From the NCBI GenBank assembly GCA_963522145.1, contig CAUQXI010000006.1:1-64000 (forward strand): a stretch of DNA of 64,000 nucleotides, given 5' to 3'. The position numbers were made by a program, and so were the translations under genes. The notes beneath the pieces were generated by a model. That model saw only the letters and a list, made by a program, of their open reading frames with translations. It searched no databases and was not told the DNA's origin. Source of the stretch: Mesorhizobium_B sp963522145. Lineage in GTDB: Bacteria > Pseudomonadota > Alphaproteobacteria > Rhizobiales > Rhizobiaceae. Of this stretch, positions 38,160 to 48,671 are shown piece after piece (the stretch's first letter is position 1; every line of letters begins with the position of its first letter).

Positions 38160-38669
38160 TCAGTTCCGAAGTCCGCTTTCGCGCTCGATGAGATCGGCGA
38201 GCGCGGCAATATCGTCGAGACCGAAAAAGGGAATGGTTTCGTTCTCGACCAGGTCATCCGCCGCAATAGCTACGATCGTCGGATCGAAGCGGCTCATCGG
38301 CGACGTATCGCGCGCTTCCCGCCGCCGCACCTCTATCTTCGCGTGGCCTTCGCGCTTGTAGCCTTCCACCAGGACGAGGTCGCATGTGCTCAGCCGCGCG
38401 ACGATCTCGCCGAGCGGCGGCTCCTCCTCGCCGGAAAGCTCGTGCATCAAGGCCCAGCGCTGGCCGGAAACGATCGCAACTTCACGCGCGCCCGCCGCGC
38501 GGTGACGGAAACTGTCCGTGCCTTCATGGTCGATGTCGAAGCTGTGATGCGCATGCTTGATGGTGGAAACACTCCAGCCGCGATGCACGAGTTCGCGCAC
38601 GAGCTTTTCCGTGAGCGTGGTCTTGCCGGAGTTCTTCCAGCCGGTAATGCCGAAGATTCGATGGGTCAT
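38160..38669 (-). CDS. mobB: Molybdopterin-guanine dinucleotide biosynthesis protein MobB
   Basis: A 169-residue GTP-binding protein. The P-loop is GWKNSGKTTLTEKL (from residue 10), followed by VSTIKHAHHSFDIDHEGTDS, typical of MobB. It assists MobA in attaching GMP to molybdopterin. Its start overlaps the mobA stop by four bases. The neighbouring moaA gene makes this a molybdenum cofactor locus. Confidence 0.92.
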   Translation of the reverse strand: MTHRIFGITGWKNSGKTTLTEKLVRELVHRGWSVSTIKHAHHSFDIDHEGTDSFRHRAAGAREVAIVSGQRWALMHELSGEEEPPLGEIVARLSTCDLVLVEGYKREGHAKIEVRRREARDTSPMSRFDPTIVAIAADDLVENETIPFFGLDDIAALADLIERESGLRN

Positions 38670-39253
38670 GATGCCTCGCGGCTTCGCGCCAGTGCCAGAT
38701 CGGCCCGGGTGTTGATGTTGAAGAACGGGTCTCCGGCTGGGTTGTCGTCAATGTCGACCAGATGGAAGCCGGCTTCCTCCATGAAGCTCATCACGCGCCT
38801 TGTTTCGTTTCGCTGGAGAAAGGCCCTGAGCGAAGCCCCGAGCCGGACTGGCCAAAGAGCGAAAACCGGATGGAGCCTGCCTCGCGAGCGGGCGATGGCG
38901 AGTACGCCGTCAGGCGCGGCTCTCAGCCGAGATACGAGGTCGTCGGGAAAGAACGGGGTGTCCACGGCCACCGTGACCAGCGCGTCGAAGCCAGCGGCCC
39001 ATTCCAGCCCGGCCAGAACCCCCGCCAAGGGGCCGGCATGATCGGGGACGATATCGGAAAGAACCGGCACGTCAGAAGCGGGCAAATCGCCCGGGTCCGC
39101 ATTGGAACTGATCGCGATCGCATCGACCTGGCCTCTCAGGCGGCGCAGCGCGCGCGTCACCAACTGCTCGCCGTCAAGCTGAACGAGGGACTTGTCGATG
39201 CCTTCCATGCGCCGCGAACGGCCGCCTGCGAGCACCAATCCAGCAATCTTCAT
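38666..39253 (-). CDS. mobA: Molybdenum cofactor guanylyltransferase MobA
   Basis: A 195-residue nucleotidyltransferase. The GTP-binding motif LVLAGGRSRRMEGIDKSLV is at the N-terminus, and a conserved aspartate lies in VTVAVDTPFFPDDL. It adds GMP to molybdopterin to give the guanine dinucleotide form. CoxL-type hydroxylases normally use the cytosine form made by MocA, so this gene more likely serves DMSO-reductase family enzymes; the nearest CoxL-like gene is 15 kb away. It lies 96 bp behind moaA. Confidence 0.9.
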   Translation of the reverse strand: MKIAGLVLAGGRSRRMEGIDKSLVQLDGEQLVTRALRRLRGQVDAIAISSNADPGDLPASDVPVLSDIVPDHAGPLAGVLAGLEWAAGFDALVTVAVDTPFFPDDLVSRLRAAPDGVLAIARSRGRLHPVFALWPVRLGASLRAFLQRNETRRVMSFMEEAGFHLVDIDDNPAGDPFFNINTRADLALARSREAS

Positions 39254-39349
39254 GACGCGCTACGGCGCCTGCGTCGCTCAGGTCGAGGGAGAGGGGCGCT
39301 ACTCACTGGGCGGGCCGCAGCGATCATCCTTGCGCGTTCATGCGACGCA

Positions 39350-40345
39350 TCAGCCGCCGGTCATGCTCATGTGGCGGGAAACGGCCGGACGGCGGGTATG
39401 ACGATCGATAATGAAGTCGTGCCCCTTGGGCTTGCGGGCGATGGCCTCGTCGATGGCGCGGCCGAGAAGCTCGTTGCCTTCTGACGCGCGGAGCGGCGCG
39501 CGCAAATCCGCCGCATCCTCCTGGCCCAGACACATGAACAGCGTGCCTGTGCAGGTGACGCGGACGCGATTGCAGCTTTCGCAGAAATTATGCGTCAGCG
39601 GCGTGATGAAACCCAGAACCCCGCCCGTTTCCTCCACCGCCGCATAGCGCGCCGGGCCGCCGGTTCGGAACGGCAGGTCGCGCAGCGTGTATTCACGCGA
39701 CAGGTCGGCACGGAGGCGGGACAGCGGCAAATACTGATCGGTCCGATCGCCATCGATCTCTCCCAGCGGCATCGTCTCGATCAGCGTCAGGTCCATGCCG
39801 CGCCCGTGCGCCCAGCCCATCAAAGCGGGTATTTCGCCATCGTTGAAGTTCTTCAGCGCAACCGTGTTGATCTTGACGTGGAGGCCTGCCGCCTGCGCCG
39901 CATCGATGCCGTCGAGCACCTTGGACAGCTCGCCCCAGCGGGTGATCTCGCGGAACTTTCGCGGATCGAGCGTGTCGAGAGAAACGTTGATGCGCCGCAC
40001 GCCGGCCTGTGCGAGGTCGGAGGCATAGCGGGCGAGCTGCGAGCCGTTTGTGGTCAGCGTAAGCTCGTGCAAAGCGCCGGTTTCGAGATGACGCGAGAGT
40101 TCGGTCACCAGGTGCATGATGTTCTTGCGCACCAGCGGCTCGCCGCCTGTCAGCCGCAGCTTGCGCACGCCCTTCTCGATGAAGGCGGTGCAAAGCCGCT
40201 CGAGTTCTTCCAGCGAAAGCAGGTCGCGCTTGGGCAGGAAGGTCATGTCTTCCGCCATGCAGTAGGTGCAGCGGAAGTCGCAGCGATCGGTGACCGAAAC
40301 CCGCAGATAGTCGATCCTACGTCCGAATGGGTCGATCATGCTCAT
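39350..40345 (-). CDS. moaA: GTP 3',8-cyclase MoaA
   Basis: A 331-residue radical SAM enzyme for the first step of molybdopterin synthesis. The N-terminal cluster motif is CDFRCTYCMAED and the C-terminal cluster uses FCESCNRVRVTCTG. The protein ends in Gly-Gly, as active MoaA does. Radical SAM features such as RLTGGEPLVRKN are clear. It is the first gene of the moaA-mobA-mobB run and is divergent from the DUF971 gene. Confidence 0.95.
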   Translation of the reverse strand: MSMIDPFGRRIDYLRVSVTDRCDFRCTYCMAEDMTFLPKRDLLSLEELERLCTAFIEKGVRKLRLTGGEPLVRKNIMHLVTELSRHLETGALHELTLTTNGSQLARYASDLAQAGVRRINVSLDTLDPRKFREITRWGELSKVLDGIDAAQAAGLHVKINTVALKNFNDGEIPALMGWAHGRGMDLTLIETMPLGEIDGDRTDQYLPLSRLRADLSREYTLRDLPFRTGGPARYAAVEETGGVLGFITPLTHNFCESCNRVRVTCTGTLFMCLGQEDAADLRAPLRASEGNELLGRAIDEAIARKPKGHDFIIDRHTRRPAVSRHMSMTGG

Positions 40346-40528
40346 GGCAGGACGATTCTGCTCCGGCAGGCAAACGCCTGCGCCGTTCTCGCCAATGTTG
40401 GAGAAAACTCAGCGCGCTTCAAGGGTCTCGGGCCAACTCTCGCCTTGGGGAGCACGAAGATGCCCCGTTGGGTTCGCCAACCCGGCGCAGACAGGTTATG
40501 GCACGTTGAAGCGTGAACTGGAACCGGC

Positions 40529-40876
40529 ATGACGACCCCAAGCGAGATCCGTGTATCGAAAGACCGCCAGACGATGACGGTCGTCTTCGGCGGAACGACC
40601 TACCTCCTGCCGGCAGAAATGCTTCGCGTGCTGTCGCCGTCGGCGGAGGTTCAGGGGCATTCGCCGGAACAGCGGGTAACGGTAGGCGGCAAGCGGCACG
40701 TAACGATTTCCCGGATCGAGCCGACCGGCAATTATGCAATCCGCATCGTCTTCGACGATGGCCACGACACCGGCATCTTCACCTGGACCTATCTGGAAAC
40801 GCTCGGGCGCGAACAGCCGACGCGCTGGGCTGCCTATCTTGATGAACTCGCCGCCAAGAAGATGGACAGGGGATAG
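40529..40876 (+). CDS. DUF971 domain-containing protein
   Basis: A 115-residue protein with the gamma-butyrobetaine hydroxylase N-terminal-like (DUF971) fold, seen in the pattern YLLPAEMLRVLSPSAEVQGH and NYAIRIVFDDGHDTGIFTWTYL. Members are small cytosolic proteins, often near Moco or Fe-S genes, with a suspected but unproven link to cluster handling. It diverges from moaA with 183 bp between the starts. Confidence 0.85.
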   Translation: MTTPSEIRVSKDRQTMTVVFGGTTYLLPAEMLRVLSPSAEVQGHSPEQRVTVGGKRHVTISRIEPTGNYAIRIVFDDGHDTGIFTWTYLETLGREQPTRWAAYLDELAAKKMDRG

Positions 40877-41132
40877 AAGCCGGTCACTTGCCTGCCTGGT
40901 GCTGTCCGTTATTAGCGCCATAAGCGAATCATGGTTCTAGGCGCCGGCGTGTGACAGGGCAGAACGATGCAAGCTGCAATCGGATTGAGAGCCTAGAACG
41001 AAGCACGAACAGGTAGAAATTCCTATTTAAAAAGAATGGCTTCTGCTTCTTGCAAAATGTGAACAAAAGCGGTACATGCGTCTTCCAACGAGGGTCGCGT
41101 TCGGCCTTCATCTCAGTCATAGGGGTGATATC
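40877..41132. promoter_or_regulatory. recA promoter region
   Basis: The 256 bp before recA contain the SOS box listed separately, a 9-bp inverted repeat (GTTCTAGGC at 40934-40942 and GCCTAGAAC at 40991-40999) and a degenerate second box (GAAC-N7-GTAC at 41061-41075). The recA promoter should be here. I cannot place -35/-10 boxes with confidence. Confidence 0.55.
40996..41010 (+). promoter_or_regulatory. LexA (SOS) box, GAAC-N7-GAAC
   Basis: The bases 40996-40999 and 41007-41010 are GAAC, with seven bases between. This direct repeat is the alphaproteobacterial LexA operator. It lies 123 bp upstream of the recA start, so recA is predicted to be induced by DNA damage through LexA. Confidence 0.85.
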
Positions 41133-42218
<1,086 letters not shown>

Positions 42219-42504
42219 TCGCAAAGGCCTGAACTGAGCCTGAAGGTCGCTGGTGCTCGTCAGCGGCTTTCTGCTTGTTTAGCATTAGCATCTCGGTTGG
42301 ATGAGATGCAGGCGTGGTAGGAAGGTGGGCGCCGCTGACGCTGTCGTGACCACGCAGGGTGATGACGCGTTGCCGCCGGCGCGCCCGCCGCTTTTCTGGA
42401 CATTGCCGCCGCCTGCGGGCTACAAGGCCGCCATCCCAGTTTCAGGCGTGCAACGGGCCACTGGTCCGGCACCGGCCTTTCATCTTCACGAGTGAAAACC
42501 AGGC
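42219..42504. other. recA-alaS intergenic region with a hairpin
   Basis: The 286 bp between recA and alaS contain an inverted repeat GCATCTC-N8-GAGATGC at 42288-42309 without a T-run. It may end recA transcription poorly or be a structure in the alaS leader. No gene is supported. A T-box leader is not expected in alphaproteobacteria and none is seen. Confidence 0.4.
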
Positions 42505-45174
42505 ATGAGCGGCGTCAACGAGATCAGGTCGACCTTTCTCGATTACTTCCGGAAAGAAGGTCACGAGGTGGTGCCATCGAGCCCGCTCGTGCCGCGCAAC
42601 GATCCGACCCTGATGTTCACCAATGCCGGCATGGTGCAGTTCAAGAACGTGTTCACCGGGCTTGAGTCGCGCTCCTACAGCCGCGCAAGCACCTCGCAGA
42701 AATGCGTGCGTGCCGGCGGAAAGCACAATGATCTCGACAATGTGGGCTACACGGCACGCCATCACACCTTCTTCGAGATGCTCGGCAACTTCTCGTTCGG
42801 CGACTACTTCAAGGATCGCGCGATCGAGCTGGCCTGGAACCTGCTGACGCGGGATTTCGCCCTGCCGAAAGACAAGCTGATCGTCACCGTTTATCACACG
42901 GACGACGAGGCGGCCGCGTTGTGGAAGAAGATCGCGGGGCTTTCGGATGACAGGATCATCCGCATCCCGACCTCGGACAATTTCTGGGCGATGGGCGACA
43001 CTGGACCCTGTGGGCCATGCTCCGAGATCTTCTTCGATCACGGCGAAGGCATCCCCGGAGGACCGCCTGGCAGCCCGGACGAGGATGGCGACCGCTTCAT
43101 CGAGATCTGGAATCTCGTCTTCATGCAGTTCGAGCAGGTGACAAAGGAAGAGCGCGTGCCTCTTCCACGACCTTCGATCGACACCGGCATGGGGCTGGAA
43201 CGCGTTGCTGCTGTTCTGCAGGGCGAGCACGACAATTACGACATCGACCTGTTCCGCGCGCTGATCCGCGCCTCCGAGGACCTGCTCAACGTGGCCGCGG
43301 AAGGCAAGAACCGTGCGAGCCATCGCGTGATCGCCGATCACCTGCGCGCCTCGAGCTTCCTGATCGCGGATGGCGTGCTGCCGTCCAACGAGGGGCGCGG
43401 CTATGTGCTGCGCCGCATCATGCGGCGCGCCATGCGTCACGCGCAGCTTCTCGGCGCGAGTGAGCCGGTCCTGTGGAAGCTGGTGCCGGCGCTGGTGCGG
43501 GAAATGGGACAAGCTTATCCGGAGCTCGCGCGTGGCCAGTCGATGATCGAGGAAACGCTGCGGCTGGAGGAAACGCGCTTTCGCAAGACGCTGGCGCGCG
43601 GTCTCGGCCTCCTGGCGGATGCGACGGAAAAGCTGGGCGAGGGCGATCAGCTATCGGGCGACACCGCCTTCCGCCTTTACGACACGTTCGGCTTCCCGCT
43701 CGACCTCACCCAGGATGCGCTGCGCCAGCGAGGCATCGGTGTTGACCTTCCCGGCTTCGATGCCGCGATGGAGCGTCAGAAAGCCGAGGCGCGGGCGCAT
43801 TGGTCCGGCTCGGGTGAGGCGGCAACAGAAAATGTCTGGTTCGCGATCCGCGAACGGACCGGCGCGACCGAGTTCCTCGGCTACAGCACGGAAGAAGCCG
43901 AGGGTGTGATCCAGGCGCTGGTGGCTGAGGGACGCGAGATCGAGCACGCCGAGGCGGGGGCCGATGTCGCGCTCGTGGTGAACCAGACGCCGTTTTATGG
44001 CGAGTCGGGTGGCCAGATGGGCGATACCGGCACGATGCACGGCGAAGGCTTTGCTGTCACGATCACCGATACGCAGAAAAAGGCCGACGGGTTGTTCGTG
44101 CATTATGGCCGGGTGACCGAGGGCACGGTTCGAACAGGCGCCGTTGTCGAGCTCAGGCTCGACCACAAGCGTCGCGCGCGCCTTCGTTCCAACCATTCCG
44201 CGACCCACCTTCTGCACGAGGCGTTGCGCGAGGTGCTCGGCCGCCACGTGGCACAGAAAGGCTCGCTGGTGGCACCCGAGCGGCTGCGCTTCGACTTCTC
44301 GCACACCAAGCCGATCGATCCGGCCGAGGTCGAGGCGGTGGAGGCCCTCGCCAATGCCGTGGTGAGGCAGAACGCGCCCGTGACCACCCGCCTGATGACG
44401 CCGGATGATGCGATCGCGGAGGGTGCTACGGCGCTGTTCGGCGAGAAGTATGGCGACGAGGTGCGCGTGGTCTCGATGGGGACCGCCATCGACGGCGACC
44501 AAGCCGGCACGCCGTACTCCGTTGAGCTTTGCGGCGGCACGCATGTCAACGCGACGGGCGATATCGGGCTGATCCGCGTGCTGTCCGACAGCGCGGTCGC
44601 TTCGGGCGTGCGCCGCATCGAGGCGCTGACGGGCGAGGCCGCTCGCCGCCATCTCGACGAGCAGGACCGCCGCCTCAAGGCCGTTGCGTCCAGCCTGAAG
44701 GTTTCGGTCGCGGATGCGCCCGCGCGTGTCGAAGCGCTCGTGGAAGAGCGTCGCCGGCTGGAGCGCGAACTGGCGGATGTTCGCCGCCAGCTTGCGCTGG
44801 GCGGCAGCGCTGCGGGGCTAGGTGGCGCAAGTGACGTGCATGAGTCCGTCGGCGGAGTTGCCTTTCTCGGCAAGGCGGTGACAGGCGTTTCCGCCAAGGA
44901 CCTGAAGCCTCTCGCGGATGCCGGAAAGCAGTCTCTTGGTTCCGGGGTCGTTGTCTTCGTCGGCAAGGACGAGAGCGGCAAGGCGAGCGTGGTGGTGGGC
45001 GTCACGCCGGATCTCGCCGGTCGCTTCAACGCTGTGGACCTCGTGCGCAAGGCATCGGCCGCGTTGGGCGGGCAGGGCGGCGGCGGACGCCCGGACATGG
45101 CGCAGGCTGGCGGACCGGATGGCGAAAAGGCGCAGGACGCGATCGAGGCCGTGAGGCTGGCGCTGGCCGGCTAA
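42505..45174 (+). CDS. alaS: Alanine--tRNA ligase
   Basis: An 889-residue class II synthetase. The catalytic domain opens with MSGVNEIRSTFLDYFRKEGH and contains TNAGMVQFKNVF, KCVRAGGKHNDLDNVG (motif 2 region) and the motif 3 segment DTGMGLERVAAVLQG. The editing domain has the zinc-type residues HSATHLLHEAL and CGGTHVNATGDIG. The C-terminal C-Ala domain follows. Length and order are complete. Confidence 0.98.
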   Translation: MSGVNEIRSTFLDYFRKEGHEVVPSSPLVPRNDPTLMFTNAGMVQFKNVFTGLESRSYSRASTSQKCVRAGGKHNDLDNVGYTARHHTFFEMLGNFSFGDYFKDRAIELAWNLLTRDFALPKDKLIVTVYHTDDEAAALWKKIAGLSDDRIIRIPTSDNFWAMGDTGPCGPCSEIFFDHGEGIPGGPPGSPDEDGDRFIEIWNLVFMQFEQVTKEERVPLPRPSIDTGMGLERVAAVLQGEHDNYDIDLFRALIRASEDLLNVAAEGKNRASHRVIADHLRASSFLIADGVLPSNEGRGYVLRRIMRRAMRHAQLLGASEPVLWKLVPALVREMGQAYPELARGQSMIEETLRLEETRFRKTLARGLGLLADATEKLGEGDQLSGDTAFRLYDTFGFPLDLTQDALRQRGIGVDLPGFDAAMERQKAEARAHWSGSGEAATENVWFAIRERTGATEFLGYSTEEAEGVIQALVAEGREIEHAEAGADVALVVNQTPFYGESGGQMGDTGTMHGEGFAVTITDTQKKADGLFVHYGRVTEGTVRTGAVVELRLDHKRRARLRSNHSATHLLHEALREVLGRHVAQKGSLVAPERLRFDFSHTKPIDPAEVEAVEALANAVVRQNAPVTTRLMTPDDAIAEGATALFGEKYGDEVRVVSMGTAIDGDQAGTPYSVELCGGTHVNATGDIGLIRVLSDSAVASGVRRIEALTGEAARRHLDEQDRRLKAVASSLKVSVADAPARVEALVEERRRLERELADVRRQLALGGSAAGLGGASDVHESVGGVAFLGKAVTGVSAKDLKPLADAGKQSLGSGVVVFVGKDESGKASVVVGVTPDLAGRFNAVDLVRKASAALGGQGGGGRPDMAQAGGPDGEKAQDAIEAVRLALAG

Positions 45175-45319
45175 GCGGGCGTTCACGAAGGCGCGATTGC
45201 CGCGGTGCGGCCGCGGAGAAATCATTCCGAACAACCGGTGTATTTGCTTCCGGCCGATCCCGCACCATCTTCTTCGCCTCACCCACACCTTTCCGCCGTG
45301 GTGACTGGAGGCGAGCCCG

Positions 45320-46615
45320 CTGCCCGATCCCTATATCATCGTCCTCACCTCGCTCGGCGTGCTGATCGCGCTGGTGGCGTGGCTGCCCTTGGTGCTGCGC
45401 CAACTGCCGCTCTCGGTGCCGATCATCTTCATCTGCCTCGGTGCGATTTTCTTTGCGCTGCCGTTCACGCCGCGAACGCTGGTGCCGATCGAGTTTCCGG
45501 AGATGACGGAGCGGGCGACCGAGATCGTCGTGATCATCGCGTTGATGGGGGCAGGGCTGAAGCTCGACCGCATCTTCGGCTGGCATCGCTGGCGGATCAC
45601 CTGGCTGCTGCTCGGCATCACCATGCCGCTCAGCATCCTGGCGATAACGATGCTGGGTCTCGGCATGCTCGGCCTGCCGCTTGCCACTGCGCTGCTGCTG
45701 GGCGCTTCACTCGCGCCGACCGATCCCGTGCTGGCAGCCGACGTTCAGGTCGGGCCGCCGAGAACCGGCGAAGAAGACGAGGTGCGTTTCGGTCTCACTT
45801 CGGAGGCAGGCCTGAATGATGGACTGGCATTCCCGTTCGTCCACCTTGCCATCGCGCTCTGCCTCGCCGCTTCGACGGGCGAGCCATGGCTTTTGCGCTG
45901 GCTGTCATTCAACGTCGTCTGGGAACTCGCTGCCGGAACGGCCTTGGGATGGCTGATCGGCTACGCCTTCGGTTGGCTCACCTTCCACATCCCGGCCGGC
46001 TCCAAGCTCGCCAAGAGCGGCGATGGCTTCATCGCGCTGGCCGCCACCTTCGTGTCCTATGGCGTGACGGAGATGGTGCACTCCTACGGCTTCCTCGCCG
46101 TGTTCGTGACCGCAATGGCATTCCGCCATTCTCACCGCGATCACGACTTCCACCATCAGATGCACGACTTCATCGAACAGGTGGAGCGAGTCTCGATGAT
46201 GGTGGTTCTGCTGCTGTTCGGCGGCGCGCTCGTTTCAGGGCTGCTCGTGCCGCTTCAGGCGATCGATGTGGCCGCGGCGCTCGTCATTGTCCTTGTGATC
46301 CGCCCGTTGGCCGGCATGCTCGGTCTTTCCGGAGCCTCCATTCCGTTCCGCGACAAGGCGATGCTCGCCTTTTTCGGCATCCGGGGAATCGGCTCGTTCT
46401 ATTATCTCGCCTACGGCCTGAACCACGCGCCTTTCGCAGGTGGCGAACGCTTGTGGGCGATCATCGGGCTGATCGTGGTCTTTTCCGTCGTCCTCCACGG
46501 CATGACGGTCACGCCGCTGATGCGCCGCTTCGACCGGGCGCGCGGCGTCGACCCCGACGAGGATCTCGCGGAGGAGGACGATCAAGCCTTGGCGGCTGAG
46601 CCGCAGCGGGCTTGA
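45320..46615 (+). CDS. Cation/proton antiporter (CPA1 family), probable CTG start
   Basis: A 431-residue membrane protein with about twelve helices. The transport-type motif is LLLGASLAPTDPVLAADVQVGPP, followed by FGLTSEAGLNDGLAFPFVHL, as in NhaP-like antiporters. It ends in an acidic cytosolic tail (DPDEDLAEEDDQ). No ATG or upstream GTG gives a full first helix. GGAGG lies eight bases before CTG 45320, giving (M)PDPYIIVLTSLGVL, the N-terminus I would expect; GTG 45359 is the shorter alternative. Na+ or K+ for H+ exchange is inferred from family membership. Confidence 0.85.
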   Translation: MPDPYIIVLTSLGVLIALVAWLPLVLRQLPLSVPIIFICLGAIFFALPFTPRTLVPIEFPEMTERATEIVVIIALMGAGLKLDRIFGWHRWRITWLLLGITMPLSILAITMLGLGMLGLPLATALLLGASLAPTDPVLAADVQVGPPRTGEEDEVRFGLTSEAGLNDGLAFPFVHLAIALCLAASTGEPWLLRWLSFNVVWELAAGTALGWLIGYAFGWLTFHIPAGSKLAKSGDGFIALAATFVSYGVTEMVHSYGFLAVFVTAMAFRHSHRDHDFHHQMHDFIEQVERVSMMVVLLLFGGALVSGLLVPLQAIDVAAALVIVLVIRPLAGMLGLSGASIPFRDKAMLAFFGIRGIGSFYYLAYGLNHAPFAGGERLWAIIGLIVVFSVVLHGMTVTPLMRRFDRARGVDPDEDLAEEDDQALAAEPQRA

Positions 46616-46619
46616 GCGG

Positions 46620-47252
46620 TCAGGTTTGCGCTGACTTCTGGCGCTGCAACTCTGCATCGTCCTTCGCGGCAGCACGCAGGAAGGCCGATCGGCCACTGAG
46701 TCGATCATTGTAGTCGACAAAGGCCTGCCGTCTTTCGATCGAGCCGAACTGCAGGCCCCAGCCGACTTGGGCGCCGAGATAAACGTCTGCGGCGGTGAAT
46801 GCATCGCCGGCCACGTAGGGCGACTGGAATACCGCAGCTTCCAGCGCGTCCATGACGTCGCCATAGCTGCCATAGCCGACGAAGCCGCGCTTCTCTTCCG
46901 GCACGTCCACGCCGAGCGCGCGGTTCGTGACCGCGGCTTCCAGCGGACCAGCCGCAAAGAAGAGCCAGCGATAGTAGTTTGCCCGCTTGTCGGCCGCCGG
47001 CGCCAGGTTCTTTTCCGGGAAGGCGTCGGCGAGGTAGCAGCAGATCGCCGCTACCTCGGTCACGACATTGCCCTTGTGGACGATTGTCGGCACCTTGCCC
47101 ATGGGGTTCAGCGCCTTGTAGTCCGCGCTCTTCATGGGCGGGCCGAAGTGGACGAATTCGGTGCGATAGGGCTCACCAACCTCTTCGAGCATCCAGCGCG
47201 CGATGCGCCCGCGCGACATCGGATTGGTGTAGAAGACGATCTCCTCGCTCAC
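46620..47252 (-). CDS. Glutathione S-transferase family protein
   Basis: A 210-residue GST: thioredoxin-like N-terminal domain (IVFYTNPMSRGRIARWMLEEVG, then GKVPTIVHKGNVVTEVAAI) and a helical C-terminal domain with the N-capping box FTAADVYLGAQV. The substrate is unknown. It precedes nothing on its own strand in the window and is convergent with the antiporter gene. Confidence 0.88.
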   Translation of the reverse strand: MSEEIVFYTNPMSRGRIARWMLEEVGEPYRTEFVHFGPPMKSADYKALNPMGKVPTIVHKGNVVTEVAAICCYLADAFPEKNLAPAADKRANYYRWLFFAAGPLEAAVTNRALGVDVPEEKRGFVGYGSYGDVMDALEAAVFQSPYVAGDAFTAADVYLGAQVGWGLQFGSIERRQAFVDYNDRLSGRSAFLRAAAKDDAELQRQKSAQT

Positions 47253-47266
47253 GGTCGATCCCTCCG

Positions 47267-48481
47267 TCAGGCGGCCATCGCCTTTTTGAGGTTCTCGTCG
47301 ATTCTGTCGAGGAAGCCGGTCGTGGAGAGCCAGGGCTGATCCGGACCGATCAGGAGCGAAAGATCCTTGGTCATGGCGCCGGATTCCACCGTCTCGATGC
47401 AGACGCGCTCCAGCGTCTCGGCGAAGCGCCGCAGTTCGGCATTGTCGTCCAGCTTGGCGCGATGGGCGAGGCCGCGCGTCCAGGCGAAGATGGAGGCGAT
47501 CGAGTTGGTCGAGGTTTCCTCGCCCTTCTGATGCTGGCGGTAGTGGCGGGTCACCGTGCCGTGGGCGGCTTCCGCTTCCACCGTCTTGCCATCCGGCGTC
47601 ATCAGCACGGAGGTCATCAGGCCGAGCGAGCCAAAACCCTGCGCCACGATGTCGGATTGCACGTCGCCGTCATAGTTCTTGCAGGCCCACACATAGCCAC
47701 CCGACCACTTCAGCGCCGAAGCCACAATGTCGTCGAGCAGGCGGTGCTCATAGAAGATCTTCTTGGCCTTGAACTGATCGGCGAACTCCGCGTCGAACAC
47801 CTCCTGGAAGATGTCCTTGAAGCGGCCGTCATAGGCCTTGAGGATGGTGTTCTTGGTCGAAAGATAGACGGGATAGCCGCGTCCGAGGCCGTAGTTGAAC
47901 GAGGCGCGTGCAAATTCCCGGATGGAGTCGTCCAGGTTGTACATCGCCATGGCCACGCCAGAGCCGGGCGCGTCGAACACGTCATGCTCGATCACCTGGC
48001 CATCCTCGCCGACAAATTTGATGGACAGCTTGCCCTTGCCGGGGAAGCGGAAGTCGGTCGCGCGATACTGGTCGCCGAAGGCGTGACGGCCGACGATGAT
48101 CGGCTTGGTCCAGCCCGGCACGAGGCGCGGCACGTTCTGCATGATGATGGGCTCGCGGAAGATCACGCCGCCCAGGATGTTGCGGATCGTGCCGTTGGGC
48201 GACTTCCACATCTTCTTGAGCTTGAATTCCTCGACCCGCGCCTCGTCCGGGGTGATGGTCGCGCATTTAACGCCGACGCCGTGCCTCTTGATGGCGTTGG
48301 CCGCGTCGATCGTGACCTGATCGGCCGTGACATCGCGGTTCTCGACCGAAAGGTCGTAATATTCCAGCGAAACATCGAGATAGGGATGGATCAGCTTGTC
48401 CTTGATGAACTGCCAGATGATCCGGGTCATCTCGTCGCCGTCGAGCTCGACGACCGGGTTGTCCACCTTGATCTTTGCCAT
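47267..48481 (-). CDS. icd: NADP-dependent isocitrate dehydrogenase
   Basis: A 404-residue citric-acid-cycle enzyme of the eukaryotic-like homodimeric type found in alphaproteobacteria. The N-terminus MAKIKVDNPVVELDGDEMTRI, the substrate loop KSPNGTIRNILGGVIFREPI and the cofactor region AAHGTVTRHYRQHQKG are present. The ATG at 48481 has GAAGG upstream and fits the family length. The next gene on this strand is a GST 14 bp downstream. Confidence 0.96.
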   Translation of the reverse strand: MAKIKVDNPVVELDGDEMTRIIWQFIKDKLIHPYLDVSLEYYDLSVENRDVTADQVTIDAANAIKRHGVGVKCATITPDEARVEEFKLKKMWKSPNGTIRNILGGVIFREPIIMQNVPRLVPGWTKPIIVGRHAFGDQYRATDFRFPGKGKLSIKFVGEDGQVIEHDVFDAPGSGVAMAMYNLDDSIREFARASFNYGLGRGYPVYLSTKNTILKAYDGRFKDIFQEVFDAEFADQFKAKKIFYEHRLLDDIVASALKWSGGYVWACKNYDGDVQSDIVAQGFGSLGLMTSVLMTPDGKTVEAEAAHGTVTRHYRQHQKGEETSTNSIASIFAWTRGLAHRAKLDDNAELRRFAETLERVCIETVESGAMTKDLSLLIGPDQPWLSTTGFLDRIDENLKKAMAA

Positions 48482-48671
48482 CGTGTCGAGCCTTCTCGCT
48501 GCCTTTTGAAACGACCGGTGCGAAACGCGGCCGGGGATGCCGGGGCTATAACAAAGCCACGCGAAAGGCGCAAAGGGGCGCTTGCCTGCCGAAACAGTGT
48601 CGACCGGATGAAGGGGGATTTCACCGGATGCCGCTTTGTGCGACGGAGCGGCACGAACAGGGTGCGGGTCG

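Noticed and set aside
42288..42309. Hairpin between recA and alaS as a T-box or other riboswitch
   Set aside because: T-box leaders are not known in alphaproteobacteria and no conserved core is visible; a plain inverted repeat is all that can be said.
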